Made by a program: the position numbers and the translations under genes
Notes under the pieces: generated by a model
Seen by the model: only the letters and a program-made list of their open reading frames with translations
Database searches by the model: none
What the model was told of the DNA's origin: nothing
Shown here: positions 9,527-18,704 of the stretch, piece by piece
Layout of the letters: every line of letters starts with the position of its first letter
Numbering within the stretch: position 1 is the first letter of the stretch
Assembly (NCBI RefSeq): GCF_019734195.1
Contig: NZ_JAASHM010000001.1
Span: 186,001 to 250,000, forward strand
DNA: 64,000 nucleotides
Direction of reading: 5' to 3'
From: Clostridium sp. K13
Lineage (GTDB): Bacteria > Bacillota > Clostridia > Clostridiales > Clostridiaceae

Positions 9527-10276
9527 GTGAAAAATCATAGAAATATGTTTTTTATTTTAATTGCTTCCATAACACTTGGATTTTTAATTGTAACTAACAT
9601 TGGAATAAATGAAACAACTGGTTTCCTTAATATGAATGCTAATGAGTATAAAGATGCCATAGAGGAACGTAATAAATTATATGATGATATAACAGCATTA
9701 AGTGATGATAATTATGAATTGGCTAAAAAAATTTCTAGTCTTGATATTAGTGATTATGATGATGATAATGAAAATAATGAAAAGGTAATTGAACATATGA
9801 AAGAACAATTATCTTCCTACTCTGACCTTGCAGGTACAGTTGAAACAAAGGGACCAGGAATAATTTTAACTATTTATGATGGAGAATATGATATAAATAA
9901 AGATGATCAACTAGAAGTGGATAGAAGAACTTTACACTCAGCAGATGCTGCAATGGTTCTAAATGATTTAAGAACTGCAGGTGCAGAAGGAATAGCTATA
10001 AATAATTATAGAATTTTAAACACTACAGGACTTGTTTGTGCATGGGCATTTATAAGATTTGAGGAAAATGGTAATGAAATGGAAGGAAGTCCTTTTAAAT
10101 TTTATGCCATAGGAGATCCAGATCAGTTAGAAGCGTCTTTACTTGCAGAAGGAAGTCATATAAATCAATTATTAATTAGAAAGTTAAATATAACTATAGA
10201 AAAATTTAATGAAATTACTATTCCAGAAGCTAAAAAATCTATAGAACCCAAATTTATGGAGAGAGCAGATAATTAA
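9527..10276 (+). CDS. DUF881 family protein, second copy
   Basis: A 249-residue paralogue of the protein at 8442-9161, with one membrane helix, a helical stretch (about 40-100) and a DUF881 domain containing TKGPGIILTIYDG and LRTAGAEGIAINNYRI. The GTG at 9527 is preferred because AAAGGGG lies 8 nt before it, inside the end of sbp; the GTG at 9518 overlaps that site. The stop of sbp and this start are one base apart, which suggests translational coupling. Function is unknown. Confidence 0.88.
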   Translation: MKNHRNMFFILIASITLGFLIVTNIGINETTGFLNMNANEYKDAIEERNKLYDDITALSDDNYELAKKISSLDISDYDDDNENNEKVIEHMKEQLSSYSDLAGTVETKGPGIILTIYDGEYDINKDDQLEVDRRTLHSADAAMVLNDLRTAGAEGIAINNYRILNTTGLVCAWAFIRFEENGNEMEGSPFKFYAIGDPDQLEASLLAEGSHINQLLIRKLNITIEKFNEITIPEAKKSIEPKFMERADN

Positions 10277-10289
10277 ATTAAAAAAAGTA

Positions 10290-10318
10290 TTAAAAAATTT
10301 CTAGAAAAATGTTATAAT
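10290..10318 (+). promoter_or_regulatory. Candidate sigma-A promoter for yggS-sepF-yggT-ylmH-divIVA
   Basis: TTAAAA (10290-10295), a 17-nt spacer and TATAAT (10313-10318) with an upstream TG one base away (extended -10). It would begin a transcript with a leader of about 80 nt before yggS. Confidence 0.5.
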
Positions 10319-10403
10319 TAAATGGAAATTAAGAAGGGAATTTTATACTTTTGAAGAATAATAATCTATGTAGAGAATTAACTCTTTCAAAGGAGGGATC
10401 AAT

Positions 10404-11060
10404 ATTAGTATTGCAGAAAAAACAGTAAAAATTTTAAAAGAGATACCTAATGATGTTACTTTAGTAGCAGTATCTAAGACTAAGCCAGTAGAAATGATAA
10501 TTGAGTCATACAATATTGGACAAAGAGACTTTGGAGAGAATAAGGTTCAGGAGCTAATCTCTAAAAAGGAAGTATTACCAAAAGATATAAGGTGGCATTT
10601 TATAGGTAAGCTTCAAACTAATAAAGTAAAATATTTAGTTAATAATGTTTACTTAATACATTCTTTATCAAGCATGAAACTATTAGAGAAAATAGAAAGT
10701 GAGTTTGGAAAGAATGATTTATCTGCTAATGTACTTATTCAAATAAATATAGGTAAAGAAGAAAGTAAAAGTGGAATATATGAAGAAGAATTAGAAAATA
10801 TGCTTTCTGCCATTGAAGAGTGTAAATATGTAAAAGTTAAAGGAATTATGGTAATCATACCTAAGGGAAATGAGAAAGAAAATAGATATTATTTTAGTAG
10901 AACAAAAACAATCTTTGATGAATTGAAGCAAAGAAAATTTAAAAATATATCTATGGAAATTTTGTCTATGGGAATGACCAATGATTATAAAGTTGCAATT
11001 CAAGAAGGCGCTAATTTAGTTAGAATTGGTTCCGGAATATTTGGATTAAGGGAAAAATAG
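10404..11060 (+). CDS. yggS: YggS/PROSC-family PLP homeostasis protein, apparent ATT start
   Basis: Pyridoxal phosphate-binding protein that buffers cellular PLP. The PLP-lysine motif [46 protein letters not shown] and VRIGSGIFG are all present. The first in-frame ATG (10494) lies after the PLP lysine, and no ATG, GTG or TTG occurs in frame back to a TAG at 10371. AAAGGAGGG (10389-10397) sits 6 nt before ATT at 10404. From there the product reads I/M-S-I-A-E-K-T-V, which matches the usual family N-terminus and gives 218 residues. I therefore infer initiation at ATT, or a single-base change or sequencing error of an original ATG. Confidence 0.9.
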   Translation: MSIAEKTVKILKEIPNDVTLVAVSKTKPVEMIIESYNIGQRDFGENKVQELISKKEVLPKDIRWHFIGKLQTNKVKYLVNNVYLIHSLSSMKLLEKIESEFGKNDLSANVLIQINIGKEESKSGIYEEELENMLSAIEECKYVKVKGIMVIIPKGNEKENRYYFSRTKTIFDELKQRKFKNISMEILSMGMTNDYKVAIQEGANLVRIGSGIFGLREK

Positions 11061-11074
11061 GAGGATGGAATAAA

Positions 11075-11524
11075 ATGAGTAATATGTTTGGAAAATTTAA
11101 GGAAATAATAGGCTTAGGAGAATACGATGACGAAGACTTTGAAGATTTAGAAGAAGTTGAAGAGGAAGAAGAGGTTGAAGAAGTAGAACCTATAATTTCA
11201 AAACAAAGAGGGAATAAGGTAGTTAATATTCATAACTCAGCAACAGCGAAGGTTATGGTTGTTAAACCAGGTTCATACGACGAAGCAAGAGAAATAGCTG
11301 ATGCTATAAAAAATAGAAAAATAGTTGTAGTAAATACTACTGCAATGGAAACAAAAATAGCTCAAAGACTAGTGGATTTTATTAGTGGAGCATGCTGTGT
11401 ATTAGGAGCTCAACTTCAAGAAGTTGAACAAAGAGTATATTTATTATCACCATCTAACGTAGAAGTTAGCAATGAATTAAGAAGTGAAATAAGCTCAAAA
11501 GCACTATTTAATTGGAATAAATAG
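11075..11524 (+). CDS. sepF: Cell-division protein SepF
   Basis: A 149-residue SepF: an N-terminal amphipathic membrane-binding helix ([12 protein letters not shown]), an acidic linker rich in Glu, and a C-terminal DUF552 domain ([39 protein letters not shown]). SepF forms rings that bundle FtsZ and tether it to the membrane. AGGAGGATGG precedes the ATG. The order yggS-sepF-yggT-ylmH-divIVA is conserved in Firmicutes. Confidence 0.95.
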   Translation: MSNMFGKFKEIIGLGEYDDEDFEDLEEVEEEEEVEEVEPIISKQRGNKVVNIHNSATAKVMVVKPGSYDEAREIADAIKNRKIVVVNTTAMETKIAQRLVDFISGACCVLGAQLQEVEQRVYLLSPSNVEVSNELRSEISSKALFNWNK

Positions 11525-11527
11525 GAG

Positions 11528-11788
11528 GTGATTCCAATAGGAATCATAAGTAGTTTTTTATATTTATTATTTAGTTTATTAGACATAAGTATTTTAGCAG
11601 AAGTAATACTTTCTTATATACCTAGTATTAAAGAAAGTAGTTTTTATAGGGTTTTAGTATCTTTTAATTATCCAATTTTGGAGCCTTTTAGAAGGCTCCA
11701 AGAAAGATTTTTTGGAAATATGATGATAGATTTTGCACCACTATTAGCTATAATAGTAATAAATTTTATTAGTGGTATGTTATTATAA
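11528..11788 (+). CDS. yggT: YggT family membrane protein (YlmG); start uncertain
   Basis: A hydrophobic protein of about 83-86 residues with two membrane helices and the YggT features AEVILSYIPS and NYPILEPFRRL. It may affect division-site or nucleoid organisation, but the mechanism is unknown. The reading frame opens at the TAG of sepF. The only standard start, GTG at 11528, lies inside the perfect AGGAGGTGA ribosome site (11523-11531), so it could work only by coupling to sepF termination. The codon at proper spacing from that site is ATA at 11537. This is a second start problem in the same operon. Confidence 0.85.
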   Translation: MIPIGIISSFLYLLFSLLDISILAEVILSYIPSIKESSFYRVLVSFNYPILEPFRRLQERFFGNMMIDFAPLLAIIVINFISGMLL

Positions 11789-11789
11789 A

Positions 11790-12557
11790 ATGTTATCAAA
11801 AGAAGATGTTTTAAAAAATTTTTCAAAAGAAGATACTGAAGAGGTCATAAAAGTTTATCAATGTATGAACCTAGCTTATAATAAGGGCATACCAACCTTC
11901 ACGAAGTTTTTTTGCAAGCCAAATATTTGGATGTATTTTACTAAAAATTTTAATAGTAATGACTTTTTAGTAGAGGCAAAAGGTGCTTTTGAAGAGTGTG
12001 ATAGAAGGATACTAGCGTTTAATAATATTTATTCTACTCCTTTTCCATATAGAATTATTAAGATTAATAATAAGTCTAAGTTTAGTAATCTTTCACACAA
12101 GGATTATTTAGGTTCTATTATGGCATTAGGAATAGAAAGAGAAAAGCTTGGAGATTTACGGGTAATTGATGATTTTGCAATAGTTCCCATATATGAAGAG
12201 GTAGCAGATTATATTTTATACGAATTAAGAAGTGTAGGAAGAGCACCAGTATCAACAGAAGAGGTTGATGAAGATAATTTACCTAAAAGTAATTTCTTAG
12301 AGGGTGTAATAATAGTTCCTTCATTACGATTAGATAATGTAGTTGCTAAATTGGCTAATATATCTAGGGGGAAAGCTGTTGATATTATTGATAGTGGTAA
12401 AGTACTAATAGATTATTCTAAGTCTATAGATAAGAGTAAAGAAATAAAAGATGGCCAAAGAATAACGATTTCTGGGGTAGGAAAATTTATAATAGGGGAA
12501 ATTGTTGGGAATACAAAAAGTGGAAGATATAAAGTTAAAATGAACAAATTCATATAG
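11790..12557 (+). CDS. ylmH: YlmH family RNA-binding protein with S4 domain
   Basis: A 255-residue protein with an N-terminal YlmH domain and a C-terminal S4 RNA-binding domain (RLDNVVAKLANISRGKAVDIID, DGQRITISGVGKF). YlmH homologues bind ribosomal complexes with stalled peptidyl-tRNA and act in ribosome quality control, which is notable because rqcH lies at 16034. The ATG at 11790 is two bases after the yggT stop and lacks a good ribosome site, so coupling is likely; GTG at 11772 is the alternative. Confidence 0.92.
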   Translation: MLSKEDVLKNFSKEDTEEVIKVYQCMNLAYNKGIPTFTKFFCKPNIWMYFTKNFNSNDFLVEAKGAFEECDRRILAFNNIYSTPFPYRIIKINNKSKFSNLSHKDYLGSIMALGIEREKLGDLRVIDDFAIVPIYEEVADYILYELRSVGRAPVSTEEVDEDNLPKSNFLEGVIIVPSLRLDNVVAKLANISRGKAVDIIDSGKVLIDYSKSIDKSKEIKDGQRITISGVGKFIIGEIVGNTKSGRYKVKMNKFI

Positions 12558-12571
12558 AAGAGGTGGATGGA

Positions 12572-13174
12572 ATGAAATTAACTCCTATAGATATAAACAA
12601 TAAGGAATTTAAAAAGGGAATAAGAGGATATTCAGTTGAGGAAGTAGATGAATTCTTAGATGAAGTTGTTGAAAACTATGAAGAGGTTTATAAAGAAAAT
12701 GCTAGATTAAAGGAAAGTTTAAGTAGGATAAATGAAAAACTTGAACATTATGAAAAATTAGAAGCAACAATACAAAATACTTTATTATTAGCCCAAAATG
12801 CTGCAGATCAAGCTAAGGAAAGCTCAGAAAAGCAAGCAGAATTAATTATTGGAAATGCTAACGAAACAGCTCAAAGAATATTAGATAAGGCGCATGGTGA
12901 TGTTGTAGCTATAAATGATGAGTATGAGAGAGTAAAAGAAGAATTTATAAAATTTAGAGCTAAGTTTAGAGGCTTTATGAATACTCAACTTCAAACCTTC
13001 GATGAATTAGAAAAGGATTTAACAAAAAATTATAATGTAGCTCAACCAGTTGAACAGTATGAATTACATGAAAAAGAGGTTGAAATTTATAATTCAGATG
13101 AAAAAGAAGAGTTCAAAGTTGAAGATCTTAATGATGATATAAATGCTGTAAAAAAATTCTATTCAAATAACTAA
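12572..13174 (+). CDS. divIVA: DivIVA-family cell-pole and septum protein
   Basis: A 200-residue protein with the N-terminal DivIVA lipid-binding motif (KLTPIDINNKEFKKGIRGYSVEEVDEFL, shown here only as a family signature at residues 2-29), followed by a long coiled coil (about 30-150) and an acidic tail. DivIVA senses negative membrane curvature and recruits division-site and pole factors. AGAAGAGGTGG precedes the ATG at 12572; the GTG at 12563 lies inside that site. It is the last gene before a terminator, where ileS follows in Bacillus. Confidence 0.94.
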   Translation: MKLTPIDINNKEFKKGIRGYSVEEVDEFLDEVVENYEEVYKENARLKESLSRINEKLEHYEKLEATIQNTLLLAQNAADQAKESSEKQAELIIGNANETAQRILDKAHGDVVAINDEYERVKEEFIKFRAKFRGFMNTQLQTFDELEKDLTKNYNVAQPVEQYELHEKEVEIYNSDEKEEFKVEDLNDDINAVKKFYSNN

Positions 13175-13181
13175 TACATAT

Positions 13182-13212
13182 AGGAGGCCGAAATTTTGGT
13201 CTCCTTTAGTTA
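13182..13212 (+). terminator. Terminator after divIVA
   Basis: AGGAGGCCGAA (13182-13192) pairs with TTGGTCTCCT (13196-13205), including G-T pairs, and is followed by TTTAGTTAATTT. It ends the ylm/divIVA transcript. Confidence 0.6.
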
Positions 13213-13242
13213 ATTTATTTGACTTTATAATTACTACTACTA

Positions 13243-13271
13243 TTGAGAATGCTCTATTTATATATTATAAT
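13243..13271 (+). promoter_or_regulatory. Sigma-A promoter for rluD-pyrR-methyltransferase
   Basis: TTGAGA (13243-13248), a spacer of exactly 17 nt and a perfect TATAAT (13266-13271), 34 bp before rluD. It is one of the best promoter matches in the window. Confidence 0.7.
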
Positions 13272-13304
13272 GTCTACAGAATATAAATAGACGGAGTAAA
13301 AAAT

Positions 13305-14219
13305 ATGGAAAATTTAAATTTTAATATTAATATTGAAGAAGAAGGTCAAAGAATAGATAAATATTTATCAGTAATGATAGAAGGAAAATCAAGATCTTTT
13401 GTTCAAGGTTTAATAGATGAGGAAAAAGTTAAAGCTAATGGTAAGGTAATTAAGAGTAATTATAAGCTTAAGAAAAATGATTTTATTGAAGTAGAAGTAC
13501 CAGAGCCTGTTGAATTAAATGTTTCAGCAGAAGAAATGAATTTAGACATTATTTATGAAGATGAAGATGTGTTAGTTGTTAATAAAGAAAAGGGTGTAGT
13601 AGTTCATCCTGCACCTGGTAACTATACTGGAACTTTAGTAAATGGTATATTATATCATTGTAGTGATTTATCAGGTATTAATGGGGTTATAAGACCAGGA
13701 ATTGTACATAGAATAGACAAAGATACTTCAGGAATACTTGTAATTGCTAAAAATGATGAAGCTCATAATGATTTAGCAGCTCAATTTAAAGAGCATTCAA
13801 TAAAGAGAGAATATTATGCTTTAGTAGAAGGTAAGTTTAGTACAATAAGTGGAACTGTTGATAAACCTATTAGTAGAGATAAAAAAGAAAGAATAAAAAT
13901 GGCAATTAATTCAGATGGTAAAAGAGCAGTAACACATTATGAAGTGTTAGAGCAATATAATAAGGGTGTATCACTTGTTAAATGCACTTTGGAAACAGGT
14001 AGAACACATCAAATTAGGGTACATATGGCTTCTATAGGACATCCTTTAGTTGGAGACTTAGTTTATGGCTATAAGAGACAAAAATTTAATATAGAAGGTC
14101 AAGCGCTTCATGCTAAAACATTAGGATTTATACATCCTAGAACTAAAGAATATATGGAGTTTACATCAGAATTACCTAACTATTTTAAAGAGTTACTAGA
14201 AAAATTGAGAAAAATATAA
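13305..14219 (+). CDS. rluD: RluA/RluD-family pseudouridine synthase
   Basis: A 304-residue enzyme that isomerises uridine to pseudouridine, probably in 23S rRNA. It has an N-terminal S4 domain ([21 protein letters not shown]), the catalytic motif HRIDKDTSG with its aspartate (about residue 140), and the C-terminal [19 protein letters not shown] signature. In Firmicutes this ylyB gene lies between lspA and pyrR; here lspA is missing. GACGGAG precedes the ATG. Confidence 0.93.
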   Translation: MENLNFNINIEEEGQRIDKYLSVMIEGKSRSFVQGLIDEEKVKANGKVIKSNYKLKKNDFIEVEVPEPVELNVSAEEMNLDIIYEDEDVLVVNKEKGVVVHPAPGNYTGTLVNGILYHCSDLSGINGVIRPGIVHRIDKDTSGILVIAKNDEAHNDLAAQFKEHSIKREYYALVEGKFSTISGTVDKPISRDKKERIKMAINSDGKRAVTHYEVLEQYNKGVSLVKCTLETGRTHQIRVHMASIGHPLVGDLVYGYKRQKFNIEGQALHAKTLGFIHPRTKEYMEFTSELPNYFKELLEKLRKI

Positions 14220-14232
14220 GGAGTTTATTTTT

Positions 14233-14769
14233 ATGAAGTTAAAAGCTAACTTATTAGATGATAATGCTATTAGAAGAAGTTTAATTAGAATTTCACATGA
14301 AATTATTGAAAAAAATAAAGGTGTTGAAGATATAGTATTAATTGGAATAAAAAGAAGAGGATATCCATTAGCAAAAAGAATTGCAGAGAATATTGAAAAG
14401 ATAGAAGGAGTTTCTGTAGAAGTAGGATATGTTGATATAAGCCTTTATAGAGATGACATAACAGAAATTAAAGGAAGTCCTGAATTAAATTGTGTTGATT
14501 TAGGAGTTGAAGTAAAAGGTAAAAAGGTTATATTAGTAGATGATGTATTATTTACTTGTAGAACAGTTAGGGCAGCTATTGAAGCTATTATAGATGGAGG
14601 AAGACCATTATCTATTCAACTTGCAGTACTTATAGATAGAGGACATAAAGAACTTCCAATTAGAGCTGATTATGTTGGTAAAAATATACCAACATCAAAG
14701 ACTGAAATAGTTGCAGTAGAAATAAATGAAATAGACGGAAATGATTCGGTTAAAATATACGAATCATAA
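14233..14769 (+). CDS. pyrR: Bifunctional PyrR: pyr mRNA attenuation protein / uracil phosphoribosyltransferase
   Basis: A 178-residue PyrR. In Bacillus it binds pyr leader RNA when UMP is present and causes transcription attenuation; it also has weak uracil phosphoribosyltransferase activity. The PRPP-binding motif [17 protein letters not shown] and the family segment [12 protein letters not shown] are clear. AAGGAG precedes the ATG, 13 bp after rluD. No pyrimidine biosynthesis genes or pyr attenuators follow in the window, so any regulated targets are elsewhere. Confidence 0.95.
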   Translation: MKLKANLLDDNAIRRSLIRISHEIIEKNKGVEDIVLIGIKRRGYPLAKRIAENIEKIEGVSVEVGYVDISLYRDDITEIKGSPELNCVDLGVEVKGKKVILVDDVLFTCRTVRAAIEAIIDGGRPLSIQLAVLIDRGHKELPIRADYVGKNIPTSKTEIVAVEINEIDGNDSVKIYES

Positions 14770-14785
14770 AAGGAGACAGTAAACA

Positions 14786-15943
14786 ATGGAATATAATTTA
14801 GTAGCAACAACTACTTTTGGATTAGAAGGAATTACAGCAAAAGAGCTTAAGGCTTTAGGTTATGAAGATTTAAAAGTAGAAAATGGTAAAGTGCATTTTG
14901 CAGGTGATGAAATGGATATTGCAATTGCCAATGTACATTTAAGAACAGCAGATAGAGTATTTATAAAAATGGCAGAATTCGAAGCAAGAAGCTTTGAAGA
15001 GCTTTTCCAAGGAACTAAAAAGGTAAAATGGAGTGAAATTATTCCTCAAGATGGAGTAATGCATGTAGTAGGTAAATCTGTTAAGTCAACTCTTTTTAGT
15101 GTTCCAGATTGTCAATCAATTGTTAAAAAAGCAATAGTAACAAGTATGAGCGAAGATTATGGAATAAGCCATTTTAGTGAAGATGGTCCAGTTTACAAAA
15201 TAGAAGTATCAATTTTAAAAGACGTAGTAACTTTATCTATTGATACAAGTGGTGTAGGACTTCATAAAAGAGGTTATAGAGAAGAAGCTGGTATAGCTCC
15301 ATTAAAAGAAACTTTAGCTGCAGCTTTAGTTTTAATTTCTAGATGGAAAGAAGATTATACTTTAGTTGATCCTTTCTGTGGTTCAGGAACTATATTAATA
15401 GAAGCAGCAATGATAATGCAAAATATAGCTCCAGGACTTTTCAGAAACTTTGTATCAGAAACATGGCCAACAATAGGTTCTGATATTTATGAGCAAGTTA
15501 AAGAAGGTGCAGAAAGATCTATAAAGAATAAAGATATAAAGCTTATAGGTTATGATATAGATGGAAGAATGCTTAAAATAGCAAGAAGTAACTCTCAAAA
15601 AGCAGGAGTTGCTAAATATATTGAATTCCAAAAGAGAGACTTTAAGGAATTCTCAAGCAGTGAAAAGAATGCATTTATCATAACTAATCCTCCATATGGT
15701 GAAAGACTAGGAGAAAAGAAGGAAGTTGAAGAACTTTATAAGTACTTAGGAATGAATAAAAGAAAATTAGATACTTGGGATTTTAATATTCTAACTTCAT
15801 ATGAAGGATTTGAAACACCATTTGGAAGAAAAGCTACTAAGAACAGAAAGCTTTACAATGGTAAATTAAAATGTTATTACTATCAATATTTTGATAACGA
15901 AAAAATAAAAAATCATGGAGATATGGTTGTAAATCACATTTAA
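14786..15943 (+). CDS. THUMP-domain RNA N2-guanine methyltransferase (RlmL/YpsC type)
   Basis: Class I SAM-dependent methyltransferase of 385 residues with an N-terminal ferredoxin-like/THUMP region (about 1-160), the SAM motif VDPFCGSGTILIEAA (about 193) and the catalytic TNPPYGERLG motif (about 299). It resembles the N-terminal half of E. coli RlmL and Bacillus YpsC, which act on 23S rRNA guanosines. AAAAGGAGA precedes the ATG. It is the last gene before a bidirectional terminator. Confidence 0.92.
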   Translation: MEYNLVATTTFGLEGITAKELKALGYEDLKVENGKVHFAGDEMDIAIANVHLRTADRVFIKMAEFEARSFEELFQGTKKVKWSEIIPQDGVMHVVGKSVKSTLFSVPDCQSIVKKAIVTSMSEDYGISHFSEDGPVYKIEVSILKDVVTLSIDTSGVGLHKRGYREEAGIAPLKETLAAALVLISRWKEDYTLVDPFCGSGTILIEAAMIMQNIAPGLFRNFVSETWPTIGSDIYEQVKEGAERSIKNKDIKLIGYDIDGRMLKIARSNSQKAGVAKYIEFQKRDFKEFSSSEKNAFIITNPPYGERLGEKKEVEELYKYLGMNKRKLDTWDFNILTSYEGFETPFGRKATKNRKLYNGKLKCYYYQYFDNEKIKNHGDMVVNHI

Positions 15944-15967
15944 ATATAATTAAAAAGTTAAGAAAAT

Positions 15968-16003
15968 AAAAAGGTGAACTTGCAAAGCAATTTCACCTTT
16001 TAT
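15968..16003. terminator. Bidirectional terminator between convergent genes
   Basis: AAAAAGGTGAA pairs with TTTCACCTTTT across a 12-nt loop, with A and T tracts on both sides, between the methyltransferase gene (+) and rqcH (-). Confidence 0.85.
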
Positions 16004-16033
16004 TTATTGCTAGTAACAATTTTTCAATATTAA

Positions 16034-17773
16034 TTATTTCTTTTCTATATTTAAATTATTAACATCAGAAGGTTCTACATACATTGTATAATTAGTATGA
16101 TATATAACCATTCCTGGGTTTGCACCATTTGGCTTTTTAAGGTTTTTAACTAAAGTATAATCAACTGGAACCTTTGAAGAATCTTTAGCTTTACTATAAT
16201 AAGCTGCTAAGGTAGCTCCTTCCACAAGAGTTTTGTCTGGAACATCATTTGAACATATAATAACATGAGATCCAGGGATATTTTTTGTATGAAGCCACAT
16301 AAAGTTTTTGTTGGCAAATTTTAAAGAGAGATAATCATTTTGAATATTATTTTTACCTACAAAAATATCTATTCCATCTGATGACACAAAATGTAGTGGT
16401 TTAGATGATTTAGATTTTTTTGAATTCTTGCCATTAGATTTTCTTTTTCTTACGTATCCAGTAGAAATTAATTCTTCTTTTATATCATCAATTTCTGTAT
16501 AGCTTTCACAATTTTCAATATTAGTTAATACAGAATATAGATATTGTAACTCTTCATCATTTTTCTCAAGTTGTTCTAGAGCAGATTCTTCAGATTTTTT
16601 TAATTTATTATATTTTTTATAGTAACTTTGTACATTTTCAGAAGGGCTTTTATTTTCATCTAAAGGAATTGTAATTTCTTCACCATCTTCACTAAAGAAA
16701 TTAACAGTAGTAAAGTCCTTATCACCTTTTTTTATACTATATATATATGATGTTAATAAATCACCTTTAATTTTAAAATCATCTTTATCTTCACATTTCT
16801 TTAAAAGATCATTTAATTTAGTTTCTTTTTTTATACATCTTTCAATATTTGTAGTAACAAGCTTTTGAAGATTTACAGAACGGCCTTTAATACGTTCTTG
16901 TTTATCCTTTTCTAAAAAATACTTATCCATTAATTCATGAATATCTTCTAAAACTTCAGCAGAATACTCTTCTTCCAATTGAATAAGGGAAGTAACGTAA
17001 AAGTCAATATAATTTCCATTATTATCTTTATATATTTTAAAGCACTCATTATCTAAAAGTGTATTTATAAAATTATTAACAAAGATAGAAATGTTGTTTA
17101 TAGAGAAATCTGCATATTTTTTGTTATATTCAATAAATAAATGCTCCGATAATGGTTTACTTATGCCGGTAAAGCAAGAAACAAAGAAATTTTTGTTAAA
17201 AATTATTGAATTATTCTCCACAAACTCTTGTAAAGTGGTATCATTAAAAGAGAACGGATTAATCTTTGGTGATTCTGGGGGATATTTATAAGTTATTCCA
17301 GGATATAAAACTCTATAACTATTCATAGAAGGTGCTATATGTTTTATACACTCCATTATTTTATTATCTCTTTCTCTAACAAGAGTGATATTACTATGTC
17401 TCCCCATTATTTCAACGATTAATGTATAAACACTATTAAAACCAAGTTCATCAGAAGCTTCTATTAGAAATTTAATTATTCTATCACCTTCTTGCTGAAC
17501 AATATCTATAATTTTACCGCCTATTAAATATTTTCTAAGAACCATTGTAAACATAGGTGCTTGAAGAGGGTTAGCTTTAACAACTGTAGTTAAGTTAAAC
17601 CTTGGATATTTAGGAGATGCAGATATTAAAAGTTTTAAATTTTTTCGTTCTTTTCTTAAGGTTATTATTATTTCATCCTTTTCAGGTTGATTTATTTTAT
17701 CAATTTTAGAATTTATTATTGATTTTTTTAAATCTTGGACTAAACTATATAAGTAGATACCGTCTATTGCCAT
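16034..17773 (-). CDS. rqcH: Ribosome quality control factor RqcH (NFACT family, FbpA-like)
   Basis: A 579-residue NFACT protein that binds obstructed 50S subunits and directs C-terminal alanine tailing with tRNA-Ala. Visible in order are the NFACT-N domain (MAIDGIYLYSLVQDL), the Asp97-Arg98 pair in EGDRIIKF that matches the tRNA-contact DR motif of Bacillus RqcH, helix-hairpin-helix and coiled-coil middle regions, and the NFACT-R domain (FVSSDGIDIFVGKNN, NFMWLHTKNIPGSHV). The start at 17773 is used because AAAGGATG lies before it and overlaps the alternative ATG at 17782. It is divergent from dapF. Confidence 0.95.
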   Translation of the reverse strand: MAIDGIYLYSLVQDLKKSIINSKIDKINQPEKDEIIITLRKERKNLKLLISASPKYPRFNLTTVVKANPLQAPMFTMVLRKYLIGGKIIDIVQQEGDRIIKFLIEASDELGFNSVYTLIVEIMGRHSNITLVRERDNKIMECIKHIAPSMNSYRVLYPGITYKYPPESPKINPFSFNDTTLQEFVENNSIIFNKNFFVSCFTGISKPLSEHLFIEYNKKYADFSINNISIFVNNFINTLLDNECFKIYKDNNGNYIDFYVTSLIQLEEEYSAEVLEDIHELMDKYFLEKDKQERIKGRSVNLQKLVTTNIERCIKKETKLNDLLKKCEDKDDFKIKGDLLTSYIYSIKKGDKDFTTVNFFSEDGEEITIPLDENKSPSENVQSYYKKYNKLKKSEESALEQLEKNDEELQYLYSVLTNIENCESYTEIDDIKEELISTGYVRKRKSNGKNSKKSKSSKPLHFVSSDGIDIFVGKNNIQNDYLSLKFANKNFMWLHTKNIPGSHVIICSNDVPDKTLVEGATLAAYYSKAKDSSKVPVDYTLVKNLKKPNGANPGMVIYHTNYTMYVEPSDVNNLNIEKK

Positions 17774-17863
17774 AAATGTCATCCTTTCTTTAGTGTTAAT
17801 TAAAGTAAGTATATCATTAATTTATGTATTAGTAAAACGGTTGTAATTATGGAGGAGAAAATT

Positions 17864-18685
17864 ATGGAATTTATAAAAATGCATGGTACAGGAAATGATT
17901 TTATTTTTTTATTAGATTTAGATAATAAATATATTGGACAAGAAAGTAATTTAGCTAAAAAGCTTTGTCATAGAAGATTTGGTATTGGAGCAGATGGAAT
18001 AGTATTAGTTAGAAAATCAGATATAGCTGATGTAAAAATGGTTATAGTAAATAGCGATGGATCTGGAGCTAATATGTGTGGAAATGCTATTAGATGTTTT
18101 GGAAAATATGTTTTTGAAAATAATATTATAAATAAAGAAATAATTACTGTAGAAACTGGAGATGGAGTTAAAAAATTAGAGCTTAAAGTAAGTAATAATA
18201 AAAAAGTAGAAACAGTAAAAGTCTATATGGGGGAAATATCTTTTGATGGATCATTGATACCTTTAAAAAATAAAGATAAACTAATAGATGAAGAAATTAT
18301 TGTTAACGGAAAAAATTATAGAGCTTCGTCTATATTAGTAGGTGTTCCTCATACTATTATTTTTGTGGAAGATGAGAATTATGATGTTACTGAAGGTAAA
18401 TATATAGAGACGTATGAACTTTTTGAAGAAGGTACTAATGTTAATTTTGTTAAAGTAATTGATGATGAAAATATTTTAGTTAGAACATGGGAAAGGGGAG
18501 CAGGAGCAACTTATTCATGTGGAACAGGGTGTTCAGCATCAGTTGTAATATGCAATAAACTAAAGTTAACAAAAGATAAAGTTAATGTTACAGTTCCAGG
18601 AGGAAAATTAAGAATAGAGATAGAGGGGACTTCAATTTATATGATTGGAGATGCAGAGTTTATTTGTAGTGGTGAAGCGTACTAA
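17864..18685 (+). CDS. dapF: Diaminopimelate epimerase DapF
   Basis: Converts LL- to meso-diaminopimelate for lysine and peptidoglycan synthesis. The 273-residue protein has the N-terminal KMHGTGNDF motif, the first active-site cysteine in GANMCGNAIRC (about 73), the second in YSCGTGCSAS (about 217), and the ERGAG motif. GGAGGAG lies 6 nt before the ATG at 17864; an ATG at 17849 overlaps that site and is unlikely. Together with murF and mraY it adds to the cell-wall precursor genes of the region. Confidence 0.96.
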   Translation: MEFIKMHGTGNDFIFLLDLDNKYIGQESNLAKKLCHRRFGIGADGIVLVRKSDIADVKMVIVNSDGSGANMCGNAIRCFGKYVFENNIINKEIITVETGDGVKKLELKVSNNKKVETVKVYMGEISFDGSLIPLKNKDKLIDEEIIVNGKNYRASSILVGVPHTIIFVEDENYDVTEGKYIETYELFEEGTNVNFVKVIDDENILVRTWERGAGATYSCGTGCSASVVICNKLKLTKDKVNVTVPGGKLRIEIEGTSIYMIGDAEFICSGEAY

Positions 18686-18704
18686 AAAAGAAGGAAAAGA
18701 GTAA

